DNA from: Sulfuricaulis sp040901545
GTDB taxonomy: Bacteria; Pseudomonadota; Gammaproteobacteria; Acidiferrobacterales; Sulfurifustaceae
Length of the DNA stretch: 64,000 nt
NCBI RefSeq assembly: GCF_040901545.1
Contig: NZ_JBBDYL010000005.1
Location: forward strand, 62,001-126,000
Reading direction: 5' to 3'
Below are positions 54,412 through 63,303 of the stretch, piece by piece. The first letter of the stretch is position 1, and each line of letters opens with the position of its first letter. A program made the position numbers and the translations under genes. The notes under the pieces are model-generated. The model saw nothing but the letters and a program-made list of their open reading frames with translations. It made no database searches and was not told the DNA's origin.

Positions 54412-54500
54412 CAAGCAGCAAGTAGCAAGTAGCAAGTAGCAAGAGGGTGGTACGGACGGCCCACGCCAGGTTTTACTTGCCACCTGTCACTTGCTACTTG
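54412..54500. repeat. Heptanucleotide tandem repeat and inverted copy between pyrE and xthA
   Basis: CAAGCAG then three CAAGTAG units and a CAAG (54412-54443), and the inverted sequence CTTGCTACTTG (54490-54500). The arms can pair into a hairpin in the pyrE/xthA divergent promoter region. Confidence 0.6.
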
Positions 54501-54513
54501 AAACTTGCGTTTC

Positions 54514-55287
54514 ATGCGCATCATCACGCTCAACGTCAACGGAATCCGCTCCGCCGCCAAGAAAGGTCTGTACGACTGGCTGCGGCATCAGCACGCCGAC
54601 GCCGTGTGCCTGCAAGAGGTCAAGGCGCAGCATGCCGACTTGACCGATCGGATGCTGGCGCCGGCCGGTTTACGCGGGTACTTTTACTGCGCCGAGAAGA
54701 AAGGCTACGCCGGGGTGGCGTTGTATGCCCGGCGGGAACCCGACCGGGTAAGCGTTGGTTTCGGTTCCAGGGAGCACGACGACGAAGGGCGCTACCTGCA
54801 GGCCGATTTTGGCGATCTGAGCATCGTGTCGGTTTATCTGCCTTCGGGTTCGGCGGGCGCCCACCGCCAGGAATCGAAATTCCGTTTCATGGATCACTTT
54901 TTCCCGGTGCTTGAGAAACTGCGCCATGATGGGCGTGAATATATCTTGTGCGGCGACTGGAACATCGCGCACCGGGAAATCGATCTAAAGAATTGGAAGT
55001 CCAACCAGAAAAATTCAGGTTTCCTGCCGGAAGAACGCGCCTGGCTTACCCGGGTGTTCGACGAACTCGGTTGGGTGGATGTCTTTCGTACCCTCAACGA
55101 CCAGCCCGATCAGTACACCTGGTGGTCGAACCGCGGCCAGGCGTGGGCCAAAAACGTCGGCTGGCGGATCGACTACCAGATAGCAACGCCAGGGGTGGCG
55201 AAACAAGCAGGTAAGGAAAAGATTTATAAGGAAAAACGATTCTCCGACCACGCGCCGTTGATTATCGATTACGACCGCGCGCTGTGA
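54514..55287 (+). CDS. xthA: Exodeoxyribonuclease III family (AP endonuclease)
   Basis: 257 aa from the ATG at 54514. MRIITLNVNGIRSA, CLQEVKAQ near 35, the catalytic GDWNIAH near 150 and the C-terminal RFSDHAPLIIDYD are the XthA/APE1 signatures. Acts at abasic sites in DNA repair. Confidence 0.93.
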   Translation: MRIITLNVNGIRSAAKKGLYDWLRHQHADAVCLQEVKAQHADLTDRMLAPAGLRGYFYCAEKKGYAGVALYARREPDRVSVGFGSREHDDEGRYLQADFGDLSIVSVYLPSGSAGAHRQESKFRFMDHFFPVLEKLRHDGREYILCGDWNIAHREIDLKNWKSNQKNSGFLPEERAWLTRVFDELGWVDVFRTLNDQPDQYTWWSNRGQAWAKNVGWRIDYQIATPGVAKQAGKEKIYKEKRFSDHAPLIIDYDRAL

Positions 55288-55305
55288 TAAAGCAGAGCGG
55301 CCCGG

Positions 55306-56859
55306 TTATTTTTTTGACCGGGCAAAGGCCGTGGCCGCGGTGGCAAGCGCAAACACCAGGCTGAAGAGGGTGACACCAAAGAGGCTCAGCCAGTCGGATA
55401 AATTTGCCGGCAGGAACAAATCCATGATCGGCGCATAAAGATCGAAGTCAGCCAACGGCGCGAGTCGCTGGCGCTTGACGGCCTCCAGCAGCGCGACCGC
55501 CAGTGCCGCCATCGCGAATGCCATAACCCCGCCGAGCAATCCCCGCACTAACAGCCTGCCGCGCGACATCCGGCGTGGATGTATCTCGGCCGGTGTTTCA
55601 ATTTCGGGTTCACGCGCACCCAGCGGCGCGAACCGGTGCAACATGAGCAGACCGGGGATGCCGACGGCAATGGTAAACCAGAAAAATTGACTCCAGCCGA
55701 CGGCGTCCACCATGACGCCGGTTACCGGACCGGCAAGAATTCGCGGGAGCGCGAACAAACTCGAGAACAGCGCATACTGCGTGGCGGAAAATTGTTTTTG
55801 CGTCATGCGCAGCAGCAGGACGCTGAAGGCACCCGTGCCCATGCCGGTGGTGAGGCTCTCGAATCCCATGGCGCCGTACATCAGCGGCCGGTTCACGCCG
55901 ATCTCGGCGATCAGCACATAACCGAAATTCGACAGGATCTGCAGCGCGCCAAAAGTCCACAGGGCATGGCCCAGACCCATGGCGGTGGTGAGCATGCCCC
56001 CGATGAAGGTCCCGATGAGCGTGGCCGCGAGACCGATGGTGGCGGTGGCGACGCCGACATCGAAATCATTGAATCCCACTTGCACCAGAAACGGGCGGAC
56101 CAACGAACCGGCCAGGTTATCGGCCAGTTTGTAGAGCACCACGAACGCCAACAGTTCCAGGGCGCGGCGTTTTGACAGAAAGCCCACGAACGGTTCCCAC
56201 ACCGCTTGGCGCAGCGTGGCCGGAGCGTGAATGCGGTCGGCGTCGGGTTTCGGGGCGAGTAAGGTGACCGCCATCATCGGCACGAACAGCAGCGCGAGCA
56301 CGGCAAACATGACCGGCCAGGACCATAAACCGGCGAGCGTGATCGTCAATCCCCCCGCAACAAACATGGCCGCGCGGTAGATAGCAATCCGCGCCCCGAC
56401 CGCGACCCCCTGTTCATCCGGCTCTAGAATTTCGACGGCATACGCGTCGATGGCGATGTCCTGGCTCGCGGAGGCGAAGGCGATGGCCAGGGTGAGACTG
56501 CCGATGATCCAAAGGATGTCGGGGCTGAAAGACAACCCCCCGAGCGGCACGATGCAGAGCAACAGCGCCACTTGCCACAGCAGCGTCCAGCCGAGTTTCC
56601 GTCCCAGCCGCGGCAGCGGCAGGGCAAAGCGGTCCATCAACGGTGACCAGAGAAACTTGAAGCTCCATGGCGCTTGTGCCAGCGTGAACAAGCCGATAAT
56701 TCGAATATCCACACCCTCGCGCGCCAGCCAGGTCGGAATGGCGATCCACACCAGTCCGAGCGGAAGTCCCGAGGAAAAAGAGAGCAGGCTGACGGCCGCC
56801 GTGCGTCGGCTGCGCAGGGCGAGCCAGACTGAACGCCACGAGAAATGCGGACCGTTCAT
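55306..56859 (-). CDS. AmpG-like MFS permease
   Basis: 517 aa, about 13-14 membrane segments. SSGLPLGLVWIAIPTWLARE near 30, GLFTLAQAPWSFKFLWSPLMDR and ASASQDIAIDAYAVEILEP near 130 are the AmpG muropeptide-permease motifs. A further segment at the C-terminus (residues 430-517) extends it. Likely imports cell-wall fragments for recycling. Converges with xthA. Confidence 0.85.
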   Translation of the reverse strand: MNGPHFSWRSVWLALRSRRTAAVSLLSFSSGLPLGLVWIAIPTWLAREGVDIRIIGLFTLAQAPWSFKFLWSPLMDRFALPLPRLGRKLGWTLLWQVALLLCIVPLGGLSFSPDILWIIGSLTLAIAFASASQDIAIDAYAVEILEPDEQGVAVGARIAIYRAAMFVAGGLTITLAGLWSWPVMFAVLALLFVPMMAVTLLAPKPDADRIHAPATLRQAVWEPFVGFLSKRRALELLAFVVLYKLADNLAGSLVRPFLVQVGFNDFDVGVATATIGLAATLIGTFIGGMLTTAMGLGHALWTFGALQILSNFGYVLIAEIGVNRPLMYGAMGFESLTTGMGTGAFSVLLLRMTQKQFSATQYALFSSLFALPRILAGPVTGVMVDAVGWSQFFWFTIAVGIPGLLMLHRFAPLGAREPEIETPAEIHPRRMSRGRLLVRGLLGGVMAFAMAALAVALLEAVKRQRLAPLADFDLYAPIMDLFLPANLSDWLSLFGVTLFSLVFALATAATAFARSKK

Positions 56860-56960
56860 AACGGGTTAGCTCCGGAGGCAAGACACCGGGTGGGCGGGGG
56901 GTTCATGGCGGCATCCGGTCCGTGAGACGGGCGATCGCCGCTACGCGTGCCTGCCGGTGA

Positions 56961-58934
56961 CTAGCAATCGGTGGGCAGGGGCTGGTTGATCTTGCGCAGC
57001 ATATTGCGGATGACGAGCTGCTGGTTTTCCAGGTTCTGGCGGTTGGATTCAAGTTCGGAAATGCGGTCGTCGAGGTGATCGAAGTTTTCGTGAACCTTTT
57101 TCAGATTTTCGAGACGCTGATCCATCAGGATTTTGTGCTCGCGCACCTGTGACAGGATCGGCGCCATGATCGCCTTGCTCCAGGTCCGGGCGGCAGCGTT
57201 GCATTCGCTGAAAATCTCCCGCGCCTGATCGACCAGCGTAGCAAAGAATTTCTGAACCACAAAATGCTGTTCCATGATGATCATCATCGGGCTGTTACGG
57301 AAAGACTCGGCCTCTTCATACAGTTTTTGCAACCGGCTGCGGTACGGCAGCAAAGAAAAATTCACCGGCTTGATTTTGGCGAGCCCGTGTTCGCTGTGGA
57401 ATTTGCCGTAGATGGACTGGACCAGGCTGCGGATTTGCAGGGTTTGTTTGTTGGTCTTTTCCATGACTTCAAGCGCCCCGTCGAAAAGCGATTTCATGCT
57501 TTCGCGCAGACCCGGCGTGGTCCAGGATTCGGACATCCCCTGACGCGCTTTTCCCGCCACGACATCGAAGGCCTCGACACTCAGGTAATCAAGCAGGATT
57601 TTTACCTGATCCGAAAGCACGGCGCGCGTTTGCTGAAAGCTGACGAGGGTTTGATCATAACGTTGTTTTTCGTCACGCAGGCGGTTGACCAGATCCTGCA
57701 CGGCGTCACGATTATCACTGCCGAGCGCCTGCAGTTCTTGTATTTGATCCAACACCGCCTTGACACGTGCCTCAATCATGGCGTTGGTGGTCTCAACCAT
57801 GGAGCCGATATCGTGTATCATGCGCTCGCGCAATAATTCTTTCCGTGCCGGGAGAATATCGCTGGATAACCGGGATTCCAGTGCTGGTATTCCGCTGCGC
57901 TCGATCAGCGCGTAATCCATTTTGATTTTACCGAGCAACCCTTTCTGGGCCGAGACGGCAAGCACCTGATTTTTGCCGGTGCCCAGGATACGGGCCGTTT
58001 CCTGGATTTGTTTCGCGATGGCCGTGGCGACGGCCGTTTCATTGCTCATTTCGTCCCACAAGGCGTCGATCTTATTGAGTACCACCAGCCGACCCGAGTC
58101 TTTGCCGGTTCTGGCGGGACAGACATGGTTGGTCCATACTTCAAAATCGGTTTTGGTGACGCCGGTATCCGCCGCCAGAACGAAAAGCACCGCCTGGGCA
58201 TTCGGTAACATGCTCAGCGTCAATTCCGGTTCTGTCCCCAGTGAATTAAGCCCGGGCGTGTCGAGCACGATCAAGCCCTGCTTCAGCAATGCATGCGGAT
58301 AATTAATGATGGCATGCCGCCAGACGGGAATTTGTACCGTTCCGTCGCTGTTGAGCAAATAGGCCGTGGCTTCCGCGCGCGGGTGAAACAGACCCAGCGC
58401 TTCCGCCTGATGTGCGCTGACGGATTTAGACTTGGTGATTTGCTGAAACGTCTCGGCCATCTTCTTGGGTGAATCGAGATCGAGTGGCATCACCGTCCAG
58501 GCGGAAGGTGTACGTCTGTATTCCGCGATGGCGGTGGGCGTTTTCCGGGTTTCGATCGGCAGCAGTTTCAAACACGGGGGTTCGTTTTCATCGTAACGCA
58601 ATTCCGTCGGACACAGGGTGGTGCGGCCCGCTTCCGAGGGCAGGAGCCGTTGGCGATAGTCGGCGAAAAAAATGGCGTTGATGAGTTCGGTTTTGCCGCG
58701 GGAAAATTCCGCCACGAGTGCAATCGTGAGCTTGTCCGAGCGCAGAGCGTCGATCAATTCGTAAAGCTGGAGATTTTCGTCGCCGCTCGCCAAGCCGTGG
58801 CTTTCCACCCATGTCTGGTATTCGTTAATGATCTCGATGAGTTCGTCGCGCCAACGTTTGTAATCGCCCAGCCGGCGGCTGAATTCGTTGATGCTGAGTC
58901 GGGGCCGTTCTGTCAGCTGTTGCGCACTTATCAT
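56961..58934 (-). CDS. Dynamin-family GTPase
   Basis: 657 aa. G1 reads A75-EFSRGKT82, with Ala in place of the first Gly of GxxxxGK(S/T); G3 is LDTPGLNSLG near 225, G4 NKID near 290. A long coiled-coil region follows to the C-terminus. Bacterial dynamin-like proteins remodel membranes; one with this form may act in stress or phage defence, but that is not evident. Its neighbours do not explain it. Confidence 0.82.
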   Translation of the reverse strand: MISAQQLTERPRLSINEFSRRLGDYKRWRDELIEIINEYQTWVESHGLASGDENLQLYELIDALRSDKLTIALVAEFSRGKTELINAIFFADYRQRLLPSEAGRTTLCPTELRYDENEPPCLKLLPIETRKTPTAIAEYRRTPSAWTVMPLDLDSPKKMAETFQQITKSKSVSAHQAEALGLFHPRAEATAYLLNSDGTVQIPVWRHAIINYPHALLKQGLIVLDTPGLNSLGTEPELTLSMLPNAQAVLFVLAADTGVTKTDFEVWTNHVCPARTGKDSGRLVVLNKIDALWDEMSNETAVATAIAKQIQETARILGTGKNQVLAVSAQKGLLGKIKMDYALIERSGIPALESRLSSDILPARKELLRERMIHDIGSMVETTNAMIEARVKAVLDQIQELQALGSDNRDAVQDLVNRLRDEKQRYDQTLVSFQQTRAVLSDQVKILLDYLSVEAFDVVAGKARQGMSESWTTPGLRESMKSLFDGALEVMEKTNKQTLQIRSLVQSIYGKFHSEHGLAKIKPVNFSLLPYRSRLQKLYEEAESFRNSPMMIIMEQHFVVQKFFATLVDQAREIFSECNAAARTWSKAIMAPILSQVREHKILMDQRLENLKKVHENFDHLDDRISELESNRQNLENQQLVIRNMLRKINQPLPTDC

Positions 58935-59272
58935 TATATTGAATATTCAGCGAATACAGGTGGTTAGAATATAAACTTAATTAAAAACTATATCTAGTAT
59001 CTGCCGCCTTGGGAAGCGCCGTTTCAACGGACGGCTTGAACCGGGTAGGGGGCGGAGAGGGGTGGTCGGTTATGAGCGCGGAGAAATTATTCCTGGTCGT
59101 TTCGGGCGGCTCACCGCCGGGGTCGAAAGGTGTCCGCTTGCTCTGGGTCGGGATTGTTCGGGGATTAACCGGCGGATTCTGGGGGCAGGACCGACACGCT
59201 ACGGCGATGACTACCGGGCCACGACCGGGACCGGCCAGGAAGGGGCCGTTACCAGAAGCATGGGTTATGGGT
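58935..59272. other. Intergenic region between the dynamin-like and yggT genes
   Basis: About 340 bases. AT-rich at the left (the dynamin promoter side), then GC-rich without a convincing gene. Nothing else seen. Confidence 0.5.
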
Positions 59273-59830
59273 TTAACGTATCAGATGAGCCAAGGCGAGT
59301 TGCATGAGCTGCAAGACCACGATGACAGCGATGGGGGAGAGATCAAGTCCGCCGATCGGAGGAATAAGGCGTCGGGCAGGGCGCAACAACGGCTCCGTCA
59401 GGCTGACCAGCAGCGAGCCGGCCGGGTTCTGGTGAATGCCATAGGGCATGAACCAGCTCAAAATCACCCGAATCAGGATCGCAAAAAAATAGACATTGAG
59501 TGTCAGCCGCAGCAGGTCGACCGTGGCCGCGGCGACGATCGGCAGCCACTGAACCGCAACGCCCCCCAGTAACAGGAGCAGATATAACTCGACACATTTG
59601 AGCGCCAGCAGCAACACCAGCGAAGCCAAGTCAATCCCGTATAGTCCCGGGATCAACCGCCTCAAGGGCTTCAACAAGGGATTGGTGAATGCGACCAGAA
59701 ACTGGGATATCGGGTTGTAGAAATCGGCGCGCGCGAGCTGGAACAAAAAGCGCAGCAGCACCGCCAGGAGATACAGGCCGAAGACAACCTCGACCAGCAA
59801 AATGCCGGCCTCGGTAAGAAACGAGTTCAC
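59273..59830 (-). CDS. YggT family membrane protein
   Basis: 185 aa with two YggT units, each with ISQFLVAFTNPLLKPLRRLI or NPAGSLLVSLTEPLLRPARRLIP-type sequence. Overlaps proC by four bases, the usual proC-yggT order. May be involved in osmotic or division-related processes in other species, but the role is unclear. Confidence 0.88.
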   Translation of the reverse strand: MNSFLTEAGILLVEVVFGLYLLAVLLRFLFQLARADFYNPISQFLVAFTNPLLKPLRRLIPGLYGIDLASLVLLLALKCVELYLLLLLGGVAVQWLPIVAAATVDLLRLTLNVYFFAILIRVILSWFMPYGIHQNPAGSLLVSLTEPLLRPARRLIPPIGGLDLSPIAVIVVLQLMQLALAHLIR

Positions 59831-60678
59831 GGTTTCTTCCCGAACATGTCGGCAATCTCGCGGGCGCGGTCAATGGCCGCCTGTACCGCGTTTTTGAACA
59901 GGCGCCGAATACCGCCGTCTTCCAGCACTTTCACCGCCTGCTCCGTCGTCCCGCCGGGTGACGTGACTCGCCGGCGCAGTTGGGCGGGTTCTTCATGACC
60001 TTCCAGTGCCATTTTGGCGGCGCCAAACGCCGTTTCAATGGTGAGCAACCGCGCTTGTTTGGGCTGCAGGCCCGATTCAATCGCCGCACGCTCGAGGGCC
60101 TCCATGACAAGGAAAAAATATGCCGGACCGCTGCCGGACAGCGCGGTGACGACGTCCAGGAGATCCTCGGACTCAAGCCACACCGTCACGCCCACGGCGC
60201 GCAGTATGGATTCAGCCTGATTGCGCATGGCCGCGTTCACGTTATTATTGGCGTACATCCCCGAGGCGCCGCTTCCGATCAGCGCGGCGGTATTGGGCAT
60301 GACCCGCACGATGGGGAGGCCACCGCCAAGCCACTGGTCGATATCTTCGATACGCACTCCGGCGACGATGGAAATGACCAGGGGTTTTTTCCTCTGGACC
60401 GTGGATGCCAGGGCTCTGGCCACCGTGGCAAGGATTTGGGGTTTGACCGCCAGCACCAGAATATCGGCGCGCCCGGCAACCTCGTTGTTGTCCGCATAGG
60501 CGTTTACACCGAGTACGGTTTCAACGGCCTCCCGTTGGGTGGGCTCGGGGTCGGAGAGGGAGAGTTGGACCGCCTGCCAGCCGTTTTTAATCAAACCGGA
60601 GACCAGGCTGCGTGCCATGTTGCCGGCGCCGATGAACCCCAGCTGAGGCCCCGCCGTTTTCGCATCGATTCTAGCCAT
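59827..60678 (-). CDS. proC: Pyrroline-5-carboxylate reductase
   Basis: 283 aa. NAD(P)-binding GFIGAGNMARSLVSGLIK at 14-31, VLAVKPQILA near 78, ALSGSGPAYFFLVMEALE near 174 and TSPGGTTEQAVKVLED near 243. Last step of proline synthesis. The yggS gene, usually just upstream, is not between proC and pilT here. Confidence 0.95.
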   Translation of the reverse strand: MARIDAKTAGPQLGFIGAGNMARSLVSGLIKNGWQAVQLSLSDPEPTQREAVETVLGVNAYADNNEVAGRADILVLAVKPQILATVARALASTVQRKKPLVISIVAGVRIEDIDQWLGGGLPIVRVMPNTAALIGSGASGMYANNNVNAAMRNQAESILRAVGVTVWLESEDLLDVVTALSGSGPAYFFLVMEALERAAIESGLQPKQARLLTIETAFGAAKMALEGHEEPAQLRRRVTSPGGTTEQAVKVLEDGGIRRLFKNAVQAAIDRAREIADMFGKKP

Positions 60679-60880
60679 AGCCGAGCGAGTTTAAAGCCCC
60701 ATTCGCACGAACGGAAGCGGTAAATCCGGTAAGGAAGATACGGAAACCCTTTAGTTACACGGTGTTGCACGCCCGGCCGGCGAGCAGCCCGTTTGCAGAT
60801 CAGGCTGGAATGGACTAAAAAAGTAGGGAGGGGCGAATCGATAATGAATTCTATCAACCACATGGCCCCCGGAGACCCGG

Positions 60881-61960
60881 ATGGATATCGCTGAACTGCT
60901 GGCGTTTGCCTTCAAACAGAACGCCTCGGACCTGCATTTATCGGCAGGTCTGCCGCCGTTGATACGCGTGGACGGCGACATCAAACGCATCAACGTCGAT
61001 CCGCTGGACGATCGCTCCGTCCACAACATGATTTACGACATCATGTCGGACAAACAGCAGAAAGACTACGAGGAATTTTTAGAAACCGATTTCTCCTTCG
61101 AACTCCCCAACATCGCGCGCTTTCGCGTCAACGCCTTCAACCAGTTGCGTGGCCCGGCGGCCGTGTTCCGGACCATACCCTCCAAGGTCCTGTCGCTCGA
61201 GCAACTGAACGCGCCGGCGGTGTTCAAGCACGTTTCCGACCAGCCGCGCGGCCTGGTGCTGGTGACCGGTCCGACCGGTTCCGGCAAGTCCACGACGCTC
61301 GCGGCCATGATTAACTACGTAAACGAATTGCGGCACGAGCATATCCTGACCATCGAGGATCCGATCGAATTCGTGCACACCAGCAAGAACTGCCTGATCA
61401 ATCAGCGCGAAGTGGGCAAGGACACGCTGGGATTCAACAATGCCTTGCGCAGCGCCTTGCGCGAGGACCCGGACGTGATCCTGGTCGGTGAAATGCGCGA
61501 TCTCGAAACGATCCGGCTGGCGTTGACCGGCGCCGAAACGGGACATCTGGTTTACGCCACGCTGCATACCAGTTCCGCGGCCAAAACGATCGACCGCATC
61601 GTCGACGTATTCCCGGCGGCGGAGAAGGACATGGTGCGCGCCATGTTGTCAGAATCCCTGCGCGCGGTAATCTCCCAGACGCTGCTCAAGAAAATTGGCG
61701 GCGGACGCGTGGCGGCACACGAGATCATGCTCGGCACGCCGGCCATCCGCAACCTGATTCGCGAAAACAAGGTGGCGCAAATGTACTCCTCCATCCAGAC
61801 CGGCCAGAATGTCGGCATGCAGACGCTGGATCAGTGCCTGCAAGATCTGGTGCGCACACGCCAGGTGCATATTGACGAGGCGCGCACTGTCGCCATGAAT
61901 AAAGATCTGTTTTCAACCGCCGCCGCGGTAGCGGCAGCCACCGGGGGTAAAGCCAGATGA
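60881..61960 (+). CDS. pilT: Type IV pilus retraction ATPase PilT
   Basis: 359 aa. DLHLSAGLPPLIRVDGDIKR near 17, Walker A GPTGSGKSTTLA near 130, LTIEDPIEFVH, and DVILVGEMRDLETIRLALT near 200 (Walker B), then ETGHLVYATLHTSSA. Hexameric motor for pilus retraction in twitching. Pairs with pilU, with four overlapping bases. Confidence 0.95.
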   Translation: MDIAELLAFAFKQNASDLHLSAGLPPLIRVDGDIKRINVDPLDDRSVHNMIYDIMSDKQQKDYEEFLETDFSFELPNIARFRVNAFNQLRGPAAVFRTIPSKVLSLEQLNAPAVFKHVSDQPRGLVLVTGPTGSGKSTTLAAMINYVNELRHEHILTIEDPIEFVHTSKNCLINQREVGKDTLGFNNALRSALREDPDVILVGEMRDLETIRLALTGAETGHLVYATLHTSSAAKTIDRIVDVFPAAEKDMVRAMLSESLRAVISQTLLKKIGGGRVAAHEIMLGTPAIRNLIRENKVAQMYSSIQTGQNVGMQTLDQCLQDLVRTRQVHIDEARTVAMNKDLFSTAAAVAAATGGKAR

Positions 61961-63072
61961 ATTTTGTTGACCTTCTGAAGTTGATGAAGCACAAAAAGGC
62001 GTCGGACCTGTTCATCACGGCCGGCGTTCCGCCCTCCATCAAGGTTGATGGCAAGATCATGCCGGTGACGAAACAATCGTTGACCCCCGAGCAGTCGCGC
62101 GCCTTCGCCTATGGCGTTATGAACGAGGACCAACGCCGCCAGTTCGAGGCGCACAACGAGTGCAATTTCGCCATCTCGCCGCAGGAGATCGGGCGTTTCC
62201 GCGTCAACGTATTTATGCAGCAGCAGCGAGTCGGCATGGTGCTGCGAACCATCAATACGGATATCCCGCGCTTCGACGATCTGCATCTGCCGAAAGTGCT
62301 GGCGGACCTGGCGCTGACCAAGCGCGGGCTGATCCTGTTTGTCGGCGGCACCGGTTCGGGCAAATCCACCTCGCTCGCGGCCATGGTCGGTTACCGCAAT
62401 GAATACAGCTACGGTCATATTCTTACCATCGAGGACCCGGTGGAATTCGTGCACGACCACAAGAACTGCATTGTGAACCAACGCGAAGTGGGCGTGGACA
62501 CCGCCTCTTACGAGGTGGCGCTCAAGAACGCCATGCGCCAGGCCCCGGACGTGATCCTGATCGGCGAGGTCCGCTCGCGCGAAACCATGGACTTGGCGAT
62601 CCAGTTCTCCGAAACCGGTCACCTGTGTCTGTCCACCTTGCACGCCAACAACGCCAACCAGGCGCTGGATCGCATCATCAACTTCTTTCCGGAAGAAAAG
62701 CGCAATCAGCTGCTGATGGACCTGGCGCTCAATCTCAAGGCCATTATTTCACAACGGCTGATCCCCATGAAAAGCGGCAAGGGGCGCGTGCCCGCAGTCG
62801 AGGTGATGATCAACTCACCGCTGATCGCCGACCTGATCATGGAAGGCAAGGTTCCTGAGATCAAGGACCTCATGAGCAAGTCGACGGAAGCCGGCATGCA
62901 GACTTTCGACCAGTCGCTGTTCAATCTGTACGAGGCCGATCTCATCTCCTACGACGATGCCCTGCGCAACGCCGACTCGATCAACGACGTGCGGCTGCGC
63001 ATCAAGCTCGAGGGCAAGGACTCGAAGAGCCGCGAGCTCGGTGAGTCGATGCGCAACGTGACTTTCAAGTAA
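61957..63072 (+). CDS. pilU: PilT-like ATPase PilU
   Basis: 371 aa. KKASDLFITAGVPPSIKVDG near 12, Walker A GGTGSGKSTSLA near 130, ILIGEVRSRETMDLAIQ near 205, ETGHLCLSTLHANNANQ. PilU assists PilT in pilus retraction. The 3' end is followed by about 200 bases with no gene. Confidence 0.93.
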   Translation: MNFVDLLKLMKHKKASDLFITAGVPPSIKVDGKIMPVTKQSLTPEQSRAFAYGVMNEDQRRQFEAHNECNFAISPQEIGRFRVNVFMQQQRVGMVLRTINTDIPRFDDLHLPKVLADLALTKRGLILFVGGTGSGKSTSLAAMVGYRNEYSYGHILTIEDPVEFVHDHKNCIVNQREVGVDTASYEVALKNAMRQAPDVILIGEVRSRETMDLAIQFSETGHLCLSTLHANNANQALDRIINFFPEEKRNQLLMDLALNLKAIISQRLIPMKSGKGRVPAVEVMINSPLIADLIMEGKVPEIKDLMSKSTEAGMQTFDQSLFNLYEADLISYDDALRNADSINDVRLRIKLEGKDSKSRELGESMRNVTFK

Positions 63073-63273
63073 TTCCGTGGCGGTTCCGTATGGGTGCAGG
63101 CGACGGCACATCGTCGGCATTCGCCGCGGAAAGCTAACAGTCTTTGCCTGTCACGAAGGCGAATGGTGGGTGTACCGCTACGATTGAAAAAATAACGACT
63201 GCTGAAGTCCGAACGGACAACGCCGAAAAAATGTCGCCAGGAAAGTTGCCGCAGGTATTCGAGCTGACGAAAA

Positions 63274-63303
63274 GGCGAAAAGGAAAAATCGTTATTTTTC
63301 GCC
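63274..63303 (-). terminator. Terminator overlapping the dihydroorotase stop
   Basis: On the minus strand GGCGAAAA and TTTTCGCC pair across a 14-base loop and are followed by TTTTCG. The upstream arm includes the last codons and stop of the dihydroorotase. Confidence 0.6.

Noticed and set aside
59009..59572. Plus-strand frame opposite yggT
   Set aside because: Charged low-complexity shadow; yggT on the other strand has clear duplicated membrane motifs.
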